Below are positions 1 to 6,659 of a stretch of 8,761 nt of DNA, piece after piece (position 1 is the first letter of the stretch; the number at the start of each line of letters is the position of its first letter). The translations under genes were made by a program, and so were the position numbers. The notes below the pieces were generated by a model that was not told where the DNA came from, did not search any database, and saw nothing but the letters and a program-made list of their open reading frames with translations. This stretch comes from Thermoplasmata archaeon (GTDB taxonomy: Archaea > Thermoplasmatota > Thermoplasmata > Thermoplasmatales > Thermoplasmataceae). The stretch covers positions 1 to 8,761 of the forward strand of contig JAJZNS010000065.1 in NCBI GenBank assembly GCA_021811635.1, read 5' to 3'.

Positions 1-2
1 AT

Positions 3-119
3 GTCTACCGCAGAACCCTGGAGAAATCGCCTCCTTCACTTGATCTGGCACCATATTTATACTGCAGGGATCAGGAAGCACTGAACGAAATAAGGAAGAG
101 CGAACCTGACACGGATTAG
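3..119 (+). CDS. Possible C-terminal end of a gene truncated by the window edge
   Basis: Frame 3 is open from the window edge and ends at TAG (117-119), giving about 38 residues that end in ...EIRKSEPDTD. The composition is protein-like, with mixed hydrophobic and charged residues (for example LDLAPYLYCRDQEALNEIRK), but no family is recognisable. The same frame continues open for 41 more codons after the TAG. This is therefore either a true gene end or a gene interrupted by a nonsense codon. Frame 1 also starts with ATG at base 1 but stops after 27 codons. The call is weak because so little sequence is visible. Confidence 0.35.
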   Translation, partial: VYRRTLEKSPPSLDLAPYLYCRDQEALNEIRKSEPDTD

Positions 120-702
120 GATTTTTCCCCGGCAGCAATAAAAGATGGATCGTTCCTGATCTATCCTTTCGATGGATGCCATAAACCGCTTTTTCTGGCT
201 GACATTTCAGCTAGAATTCAATCAGCGCGGTCTGATGAAGTGTAAATGCGTGTTGCAAGCAAATTACAGGGTTGTTCCCGAATGCCTGTATATGTTGATA
301 AAATAAATTCTGTGGTCATCGCGAACTGCCAACGCCATCCAGGTTTGCAGGTAATACAGCGTGTTTCTCCTTGCGGGTCTTCGGATATGACTGAACAAAT
401 CTGAGGAGATAGGGATTTGTGAGTTTTTCCATCTTTAGAGAAGGAAAAAACCCGATTCGGGCCATGTTACAAATCAGTTTACATCTGAATCATAGGCATT
501 GTGCCAGCACAGAAATGAGTCTGTAAAGCTCACTTGGGATCAATGAGGCCCACTCCAGGAAAATGAGATTGGCATTAGATAATGGACTTAAGGCTAAGAG
601 AAGCGGGATGCAGTCACAATGCAGGGTGCACTCCGCGATGTGAAAATCTTACCGGGCCTTCTCAGCCTGCAGGAAATAAAAGGCATGAGGCAGGTAAAAA
701 TC
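120..702. other. Long stretch without a convincing gene
   Basis: No intact gene is visible on either strand. Bases 120-245 continue the left-edge frame after its TAG as 41 protein-like codons ending in TAA. An ATG directly abuts that TAA (246-248) and opens 52 codons to a TGA at 402-404, with no Shine-Dalgarno site or recognisable motif. Frame 3 thus has only two stops between bases 3 and 401, which hints at decayed coding sequence. Bases 424-430 and 443-449 (TTTTTCC/GGAAAAA) can pair, and CCCG-ATT-CGGG at 451-461 forms a small hairpin. An ATG at 582 is in frame with the downstream transporter, but the 50 residues it would add are Cys-, Gly- and His-rich and unlike a transporter N-terminus, so I treat 582-731 as leader DNA. 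Confidence 0.5.
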
Positions 703-710
703 ATAAATAT
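703..710 (+). promoter_or_regulatory. TATA-like box for the MFS gene
   Basis: The sequence ATAAATAT, preceded by a purine-rich GTAAAAATC that could act as the BRE, is centred about 26 bases before the ATG at 732. That is the spacing expected for an archaeal promoter giving a leaderless transcript starting on that ATG. The box lies inside the longer reading frame that begins at 582, which argues against that earlier start. Confidence 0.5.
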
Positions 711-731
711 TTATCTGGGATGCAAAGCAGC

Positions 732-1916
732 ATGAATAGAACTTCTGGTAGGCGGGCCACCGTGGCAATTGCGTTCTCGACTTTCATTGCCTTCATGGGG
801 ATCGGGGTAGTTGATCCGCTTCTTCCCTTGATTGGAAAACAAATGGGGGCCTCACCATTCCAGGTGGAATGGTTGTTTACCAGCTATATAGCCGTAATGT
901 CTCTTTCCATGTTCATTTCAGGATATTTTTCAACCAAATTCGGCAGCAAGAAAACACTGACAACGGGGCTGTTAGTGGTTATACTGTTTTCAGCACTTTC
1001 CGGCCTCTCCCCCAATATTGAACTTTTTGCGATATTCCGCGGAGGATGGGGGCTTGGAAATGCATTCTTTACGTCGACTGCTCTTTCCATCATCGTTGGA
1101 GTTTCGGCAGGAAAACTTGAAAATTCCATTTCCATTTATGAGGCTGCACTCGGCCTGGGCATTGCTTCTGGTCCACTTCTTGGTGGTTTTCTCGGTTCTT
1201 TTAGCTGGCGTTATCCTTTCTTCGGGACCACTACTTTGATGGCAATTGGTTTCATAGCCAGCATGCTATACGTAATTGAACCGAAAGCCAGGGAAAAGCC
1301 AAGAACACCTATAGATATTATTAATGCTCTGAGAAGCAAACCGGTCAGGATGAATTCACTCATTGCACTTGGATACAACTTCGGCTTCTTCACCATACTG
1401 GCATTCACTCCGCTCACTTTATTCGGGCTTACAACCGAGCAGCTTGGAATTACGTATTTTCTCTGGGGAATGCTTGTAGCTTTTTCGTCTGTTATACTAG
1501 TTCCAAGACTAGTTAGAAGGATAAGCAGGCTGAAACTGCTCCAGGTTAACCTTTTGCTTTTCGCGTTAATTTTCATTTTCATGGGTTCATTCCCTTATTA
1601 CAGGCTTGAACTGATTGTGGTATCCGGTATTTTCTGTGGTATTTCCAACGCATCTTTCACTTCACTCGCTATGGAGGTTTCACCCTTTTCAAGATCTGTA
1701 TCATCTGCCGCATACAATTTCCTGAGGTGGGCTGGCGCCGCTATAGCCCCAATACTGGACGGACTTATTGCCCAAACTTATGGTTTTTCTTTCCCGTTCT
1801 TTGTTACTGCCCCAATCGTGATAGCTTCCTTCGTGGCCATGTTCATGTACACACCGTTGTTGAGGAATTCTATTGATGCGGGCCTTCACGATACACCGCT
1901 AGCAACCTCCACATAA
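732..1916 (+). CDS. MFS transporter, drug/proton antiporter type, 12 membrane helices
   Basis: This is a 394-residue integral membrane transporter of the major facilitator superfamily, probably exporting a small hydrophobic or toxic compound in exchange for protons. The substrate cannot be read from the sequence. Numbering is from ATG 732. Helix 1 carries an acidic residue (GVVDPLLPLIG, D28). Motif A follows helix 2 (GYFSTKFGSKK, about 64-74), with a basic loop but no canonical Asp. Motif B is FRGGWGLGNAFF (about 102-113, R103). Motif C in helix 5, LGLGIASGPLLGG (about 140-152), is the hallmark of the antiporter branch. A basic central loop (about 184-207) separates the two six-helix halves, and a second motif-A-like loop lies at 257-270 (VPRLVRRISRLKLL). 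The length is normal for the family. Start 732 is chosen because the N-terminus MNRTSGRR leads directly into helix 1 and a TATA-like box sits about 26 bases upstream; ATGs at 720 and 582 are in frame. The next gene is convergent, so this looks monocistronic. Confidence 0.88.
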   Translation: MNRTSGRRATVAIAFSTFIAFMGIGVVDPLLPLIGKQMGASPFQVEWLFTSYIAVMSLSMFISGYFSTKFGSKKTLTTGLLVVILFSALSGLSPNIELFAIFRGGWGLGNAFFTSTALSIIVGVSAGKLENSISIYEAALGLGIASGPLLGGFLGSFSWRYPFFGTTTLMAIGFIASMLYVIEPKAREKPRTPIDIINALRSKPVRMNSLIALGYNFGFFTILAFTPLTLFGLTTEQLGITYFLWGMLVAFSSVILVPRLVRRISRLKLLQVNLLLFALIFIFMGSFPYYRLELIVVSGIFCGISNASFTSLAMEVSPFSRSVSSAAYNFLRWAGAAIAPILDGLIAQTYGFSFPFFVTAPIVIASFVAMFMYTPLLRNSIDAGLHDTPLATST

Positions 1917-1951
1917 TGTTGCTGCATTCTGTATCCCTGCAATGATAATAT

Positions 1952-1973
1952 TTACCGGGAATAATCCCGGTGA
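1952..1973. terminator. Hairpin between convergent genes, possible bidirectional terminator
   Basis: ACCGGGA (1954-1960) and TCCCGGT (1965-1971) pair perfectly around an ATAA loop. The stem extends by one T-G wobble and one T-A pair to 1952 and 1973. It lies 36 bases after the MFS stop and about 40 bases beyond the stop of the convergent giant gene. No clean T-run follows on the plus strand. On the minus strand, T-tracts precede the hairpin (A5 runs at 1984-1988 and 1998-2002 on the plus strand), as in U-rich archaeal termination. The pairing is certain; the function is inferred. Confidence 0.45.
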
Positions 1974-1980
1974 CCATAGA

Positions 1981-2012
1981 TTTAAAAATTTGATTATAAA
2001 AATATAGAAATA
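1981..2012 (-). terminator. T-rich tract after the giant surface-protein gene
   Basis: Read on the minus strand, the 32 bases directly after the TAA (2013-2015) contain two T5 runs in a nearly pure A/T context. Archaeal RNA polymerase terminates intrinsically at such U-rich tracts without needing a hairpin, so this is the likely 3' end signal of the large gene. Confidence 0.4.
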
Positions 2013-5000
2013 TTAAGGTCTTTTCCTGATGTGGGCGCCTGCTACAGCCCCAAGAACCGATCCAACGATAACTGCCGTAACCAGTCCGGCAAGGACATAT
2101 GAAAGTGGAATGCCCAAAATGTTTGAACCCGAGGAACTGGATGGAACGTTATTTTTAAGAACGAAGTTCACCCCGATAATGACGTTATGCCCGTTTATGG
2201 TTATCAGACCGGAATCTGGCGATATTGAATACCCGGATATACTCCCAATAGTGTAAGAGTATGTGCCATTGAACTCTGAGACTGTGATTGCTGTACCAGT
2301 CGAAGACAGGGGCTGACCATTGAATGTTATTTGCCATGATTCACCCTGTGGGAGACCGGATTCGATAAATGTTATGTTGTATCCGGTTTTACTTGATACC
2401 GCGACTTTCTGGAAAGTTATCCCAACGATTTCATCCTGCCCACTAATTACCACCGATCCTGATGGTGGGGATATTTCATAGCCTGAAACCGATGTAATGT
2501 TAAAGGTGTAGGTGCCGTTCAGGACTAAATCGTAAATTGATGTGGTTGAGGTGCTGTATATGGACCCATTGAAGGTCAGTGACCACGGTGCTCCTGACGG
2601 TAAACCGCTCTCTATGAACATTACTGAGTATTTGGTAATCCTCGAATTTGAAGCCGTTTTCTGGAAATAGAGAGCTATGTTTTCATTTCCTGAAGATACT
2701 TTAATCGTGCCAGAGCTTGGGTTTACGGTGTAACCAGCCGGAGCCTGGACCACAAAAGTGTAATTTCCGTTCGATTCGTAGAATTGAATGGACGTGCCTG
2801 TACTTTCATTGGTTACCCCATTCAAACTCACATTCCATTGCTGACCTGAAGACAATCCGCTTTCCTGGAATTCCACGCTATATTTTGTGCTTGCTGAAAA
2901 CACTATGTCTATTGTGATATTGGAGGTTGAAATGTTAAAGGAACCAGCGGGTTTGTTGGCTACGAATTCAGATGCGTTTACCATGTAGGTATAGTTTCCT
3001 GCGGGGAGGTTGATTGAGAATGAATCAACGTTGTGAATCGTTGAATTTCCATTAACCTCCAGGGTCCAGACCACTGATGTTGGCAGTCCTGTTACATTGA
3101 ATGTTGCGTGGTATTTTACGAAGAGGTTTGCCGTGAAGGTCACCTCCTGGGTCATTCCTGTGCCAGAAACGGTTACTGAACCCGTCTGATTGGCGGCTAA
3201 ATATCCGGTAGGAACATTCACTGCATAGGGATAGGTTCCGTTAGGAACGCTGAACTGAATTAGATTTGAATCACTGGATAGTTTGTAAGTGCCAAGGGTA
3301 GCTGACCAGTAATAACCTGTTGGCAATCCGTTTTCCTTAAGTGTGACTGTGTAAAGCACCTGCTGGAAGGTAAGATACTGGTTAAAGCCCCCGTTTGAAG
3401 TGATCGTTCCAGAAACACTCGATATGGTATACCCAGGCACAGGCAGAATCTTGTAGCCATAGGTTCCGTTCATTTCGTTGAAGGTAATTGAGTTTGAGGT
3501 CGAAGTCACAACCGTTCCGGAAAGGTTAACGCTCCACTGGGTACCAGAGGCAAGGCCGCTTTCAATGAATGTGATTGGAAAATAAACCTGAACAAAGGAT
3601 ATATTTACCCGCACGCCTGAATCCGTTAGAGTTACTGTGCCGCTCGATGGGCTTATTTTATAGCCAGGAATAGAACTGACTGAATAGGTGTACATTCCAT
3701 TCGGTGCATAAAAGACTGTTGCGTTACCGCTGGAGCTCTCACTGCTGGCATCGAATGTCACACTCCATGAAGTCCCTGAGGGCAGACCGCTTTCAACAAA
3801 TGTAGCTGATGAAAGGCTGCTTGATATATTCAATGACACCGCAGAAGTTCCTGAGGGGTGGCCAGTCATTGAAGCTGTGGCAGTAATAACGTCGAAAGTG
3901 CCCTTAAAGTTCTTTGGAATGGTCAGATTGGTGATAAAATTGCCGGATGATGAACTTATGACCGTAGGATTAGAAAATGTGGAACCTGCTGAATCTGAAA
4001 ATGTAACGGTGACGCCACCGACTGACCCTATTCCCAGACCAAGCCCAAATGGATTATAAAAAGTGTACGTCTGACCAGTTATGACTACCGTGCTTCCGGG
4101 AGATACAGCTGCCGCCTGCAATACCATCCTTACTCCAAGTTGAGATGTAGAAGCGCCGGAGACGTAGAAATAACTTTCCCCGCTGCTACCATTGTACCCG
4201 CTTGCAGATGCGGAAGCCGTAATGATGTCTGTCTGTCCGTTGATAACACCTGGAATATTGAAGGATACATGCGCTATTCCCGTAAGGTTTGTTGTAACTG
4301 TAGGGGGCTCAAAGGTTGAGCCGGCAGTGTCTGAAACGGAAACAAGGCTGTTATCAACAGGTTTTCCCGCAGATTCGACTAGTATTGTGGCAATTCCCTG
4401 GCCATTAGAAACCATCCCGGAAGTGGGATATACTTCTGACACAACGACAGACAGTGATCCTGAATTTCCGGGAAGTATGGTCAATACCATTGAAGAGGAA
4501 CTCCCGGTGTAACCCGCCTCTGATACCGTGAGTATAATGGTATCGTTGATTTCCCTGTTCACTACTGCAGCGTTAAATTCAAAATAGAATGATCCGGATT
4601 GACCGGATAAAGTTGATGCAGAATGAAACATTGAGTTTGCGGTATCTGAGACCGAGATCGTCGCTCCAGTCACCTGATTGCCCGTATTGCCTCCATCAAA
4701 GACTGTTCCGCTTATGACGTCCGTACCGTTACTTGTGATTGTTGAGACCCCCAATCCTGCTGTAACTGATAACTGGTTGGACAATCCCTGAAGGACATCT
4801 ACCTCCATTGACGTCTGTCCTTCATAGTATCCAGAAATTGTTGCCGTGGCCGAAATCAGGTCAATTCCATATGAACCCGAGCTAAAGTGCACGTTTTCGA
4901 TTAGAATCCCGCTTGCATTTGTTGCCCCAGACAGCCCGCCAAAACTTGAACCGAATGAGTCTGTAAAGGCCACGGACGCACCTGAGACTGGATGGCCATT

Positions 5001-6584
5001 TGCTGTTACATAAACCTGAATCTGCTCCGTATCACCTACCGCAATGCTTGCAGTGGGGTCTGACAGAGTAAGGTTCTCGTTGAGGGACTTTACATTGGCA
5101 GGGAGTATCGTCAGCATAAAGCTGGAGGAAACAGAGACATCGCCCGAATAAGACGCCGTTATTGTTATAGTGTCGTTGGTAATTTTAGTGACAGACGGCA
5201 ACACAAAAGACATTTCATAACTGCCTCCGTTTTCAGAGTACGTTGGCAGGTTGAGGAATTTGGAACCGACGGTATCTGTAGCAGTAAGTTGGGCGCCATT
5301 GATTTGATTTGACGATCCACTCGTATAGACGTTTCCACTGATGCTGTCCGTCTCGTTTGAGTTTATTGTCGCGAACTTAAGAGATCCAGTAACCGTAAGT
5401 TGAGAACCTCCGGAACTAACATATACAATGGATTCACCATCGGAAGTAATATATCCGGTTTTCGAGGCGCTTGCCCTGATTGTATCGTATCCTGAATTGG
5501 AATCACTCAAATGCACATTGGCAGAAATTAAACCGGAACTGTTAGTTACATCTGACAAAGGAGAAAATGTGGATCCAAAACTGTCAGTAAAGGAAACCGT
5601 AACGCCCGCCATTGCGGTCCCTGCAGATGAAACCCTCGCGCTGATGGTCATGTAACCATTCTGAGATGGATTGGATGGGGTTGCCTGCATAACACTCACT
5701 GAGAGATATCCATGCCCGGACGGTTCAACGTTAATTGTTGTATCGGACGAACTGGATCCATATCCGGATGCAGATACGGTGACCTCAATTATGGAAGTTT
5801 CAGGGTAACTTACGCTTCCAACCGTGAAATTGGAATGGTAATTCCCGTTTGAATCTGTGGTTATGGTAAATGGGGAAAATATAGAGTAGATGGGAGAGGA
5901 TATTGTTACTGAAGCTCCTGAAACGGAGAAACCATCCTGTTGGACGTGACCCGATATCACGTCAGTGGAACCTGAAGAAACTTCCGATGCCGCCAGAGTG
6001 ATGGAAGAACCCAGATTATTGGTACTGCTCACGTCGTTAATAACAACTGATGCTGTGGCGTTGAGGTAACCAGACAAGTTCGCCAGTGCAGATACAGTGT
6101 CTGAAGCCTGATTTGAGCTGGTAATGGAATAAGTTACTATCCCAACGCCAGTGCTATTTGTCGTAATGGTACTTGGCAGAAATGAATTACCGTTTGTGTC
6201 AGTAAAAGTGACAGAGACCCCAGACACTCCAGCCCCATTGTATGTCACGTTAGCGTAAATTATAATATCATCGGCCTGAGCGCCAGATGTCAATGTCGGC
6301 TGAAGGGAAAGCGATAGTGCCCTTGTGCTCACTAGTGGGATAACACCACTCTGTAAAGAATGGCTCGATCCGGCACCATCGTTATGTTCGAACTGGGTAA
6401 ACGAGAAACCCATAGAAAGAATCATAAGGGTTACAACGGTGTAAAATACGACCTGAAACATTATTCCCTTGCCATTCTTTTCATCATAAGCTCCAAATAA
6501 TGGATAGCGCATATAATATCGAACCGAGGATTTAAGAAATTTACTTAAGATTTTGCCTGACATCAATGCGATGAGCAAACACAT
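2013..6584 (-). CDS. Giant cell-surface protein: eight Ig-like domains, seven ESGLP repeats, membrane anchor at each end
   Basis: This 1523-residue protein is almost certainly displayed outside the cell; its partner or role (adhesion, matrix, mating, protection) cannot be read. In order: a basic N-terminal tail (about 1-38); a hydrophobic signal or anchor helix (about 41-60, GIMFQVVFYTVVTLMILSMG); eight Ig-like domains of roughly 100 residues (about 92-920), recurring as 'GxxVSGAxVxFTDSFGSTFSP..TNSSG....D.I.ASAS.SGY', like invasin/Big-type domains; seven repeats of roughly 73-84 residues (from about 927, 1002, 1077, 1157, 1234, 1317 and 1401), each 'xxFxESGLPxGxxW...NGTYxY.....GYxxxPxSGxixxxG'; a Ser linker; a membrane helix (about 1494-1517); and the basic tail HIRKRP. 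Many N-x-S/T sequons are present, and the only Cys is residue 2. Start candidates are ATG 6584, 6563 and 6512. None has a Shine-Dalgarno site, so 6584 is tentative. The gene appears monocistronic. If the N-terminal helix is not cleaved, both ends anchor the protein. Confidence 0.87.
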   Translation of the reverse strand: MCLLIALMSGKILSKFLKSSVRYYMRYPLFGAYDEKNGKGIMFQVVFYTVVTLMILSMGFSFTQFEHNDGAGSSHSLQSGVIPLVSTRALSLSLQPTLTSGAQADDIIIYANVTYNGAGVSGVSVTFTDTNGNSFLPSTITTNSTGVGIVTYSITSSNQASDTVSALANLSGYLNATASVVINDVSSTNNLGSSITLAASEVSSGSTDVISGHVQQDGFSVSGASVTISSPIYSIFSPFTITTDSNGNYHSNFTVGSVSYPETSIIEVTVSASGYGSSSSDTTINVEPSGHGYLSVSVMQATPSNPSQNGYMTISARVSSAGTAMAGVTVSFTDSFGSTFSPLSDVTNSSGLISANVHLSDSNSGYDTIRASASKTGYITSDGESIVYVSSGGSQLTVTGSLKFATINSNETDSISGNVYTSGSSNQINGAQLTATDTVGSKFLNLPTYSENGGSYEMSFVLPSVTKITNDTITITASYSGDVSVSSSFMLTILPANVKSLNENLTLSDPTASIAVGDTEQIQVYVTANGHPVSGASVAFTDSFGSSFGGLSGATNASGILIENVHFSSGSYGIDLISATATISGYYEGQTSMEVDVLQGLSNQLSVTAGLGVSTITSNGTDVISGTVFDGGNTGNQVTGATISVSDTANSMFHSASTLSGQSGSFYFEFNAAVVNREINDTIILTVSEAGYTGSSSSMVLTILPGNSGSLSVVVSEVYPTSGMVSNGQGIATILVESAGKPVDNSLVSVSDTAGSTFEPPTVTTNLTGIAHVSFNIPGVINGQTDIITASASASGYNGSSGESYFYVSGASTSQLGVRMVLQAAAVSPGSTVVITGQTYTFYNPFGLGLGIGSVGGVTVTFSDSAGSTFSNPTVISSSSGNFITNLTIPKNFKGTFDVITATASMTGHPSGTSAVSLNISSSLSSATFVESGLPSGTSWSVTFDASSESSSGNATVFYAPNGMYTYSVSSIPGYKISPSSGTVTLTDSGVRVNISFVQVYFPITFIESGLASGTQWSVNLSGTVVTSTSNSITFNEMNGTYGYKILPVPGYTISSVSGTITSNGGFNQYLTFQQVLYTVTLKENGLPTGYYWSATLGTYKLSSDSNLIQFSVPNGTYPYAVNVPTGYLAANQTGSVTVSGTGMTQEVTFTANLFVKYHATFNVTGLPTSVVWTLEVNGNSTIHNVDSFSINLPAGNYTYMVNASEFVANKPAGSFNISTSNITIDIVFSASTKYSVEFQESGLSSGQQWNVSLNGVTNESTGTSIQFYESNGNYTFVVQAPAGYTVNPSSGTIKVSSGNENIALYFQKTASNSRITKYSVMFIESGLPSGAPWSLTFNGSIYSTSTTSIYDLVLNGTYTFNITSVSGYEISPPSGSVVISGQDEIVGITFQKVAVSSKTGYNITFIESGLPQGESWQITFNGQPLSSTGTAITVSEFNGTYSYTIGSISGYSISPDSGLITINGHNVIIGVNFVLKNNVPSSSSGSNILGIPLSYVLAGLVTAVIVGSVLGAVAGAHIRKRP
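2088..3806 (-). repeat. Seven tandem ESGLP-type repeats within the giant protein
   Basis: These bases encode residues about 927-1499. The seven units open with FVESGLPSGTSW, FIESGLASGTQW, LKENGLPTGYYW, FNVTGLPTSVVW, FQESGLSSGQQW, FIESGLPSGAPW and FIESGLPQGESW. Each unit later carries an NGTY/NGxY/AGNY turn, usually followed by a GYxxxPxSG turn and a closing 'xxFQxV' strand. Unit 4 is the most divergent: it lacks the ESG and the PxSG turn (it has KPAGSFN). The spacing and alternating strand pattern suggest beta-sandwich modules similar in character to PEGA-type surface domains. The copies have diverged enough that this is an old protein-level array, not a recent DNA duplication. Confidence 0.8.
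3825..6311 (-). repeat. Eight Ig-like domains within the giant protein
   Basis: These bases encode residues about 92-920. Eight units of roughly 90-105 residues start near 92, 192, 292, 394, 502, 602, 709 and 813. The strongest shared pieces are the 'VSGxxVxxxDxxGSxF' strand-turn and the '(T/S)NSSG' turn, with a 'D.I.ASAS.SGY' strand near the end of most units. Units 4 and 6 resemble each other (GNVYTSG..NQINGAQLTATD, GTVFDGG..NQVTGATISVSD), and units 3 and 5 likewise (SFTDSFGSTFSPLS, AFTDSFGSSFGGLS). This suggests duplication of a two-domain block. Confidence 0.7.
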
Positions 6585-6600
6585 ACACTAAGGCAAAGGG

Positions 6601-6613
6601 TTATTCAATTTAC
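6601..6613 (-). promoter_or_regulatory. Candidate TATA box for the giant surface-protein gene
   Basis: The minus strand reads GTAAATTGAATAA, centred about 24 bases before ATG 6584, which suits a leaderless start. A competing box, TAAATTTC at 6536-6543, is centred about 27 bases before the in-frame ATG at 6512 and would make the protein 24 residues shorter. The sequence alone does not decide between them. Confidence 0.3.
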
Positions 6614-6659
6614 TGTCTGTCTACTGGGTCAACTAATTACGAAAATACGATTTACTGTC
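6608..6659. repeat. Pair of 10-bp direct repeats at the giant gene's promoter
   Basis: ATTTACTGTC occurs at 6608-6617 and again at 6650-6659, exactly 42 bp apart, and TC follows two bases after each copy. The proximal copy overlaps the candidate TATA box. A spacing of 42 bp is close to four turns of B-DNA, so two bound proteins would face the same side. It could be an operator; no binding protein is known. Confidence 0.35.

Noticed and set aside
2029..2256. Plus-strand open frames inside the giant gene (for example 2029-2256, 4192-4512, 5428-5655).
   Set aside because: They lie opposite an uninterrupted 1523-codon repeat protein, show no family motifs and vary with its repeat units; they are antisense shadows.
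506..4968. A 15-base match, AATGAGTCTGTAAAG, occurring near 514 and again near 4954.
   Set aside because: Isolated match with no flanking similarity; one copy is inside the giant gene on the coding-opposite strand. A chance match of this length in a window this size is plausible.
2013..6584. CRISPR array or DNA-level tandem repeat within the giant gene.
   Set aside because: The periodicity is at protein level with diverged codons; no short identical DNA repeats with regular spacers are present.
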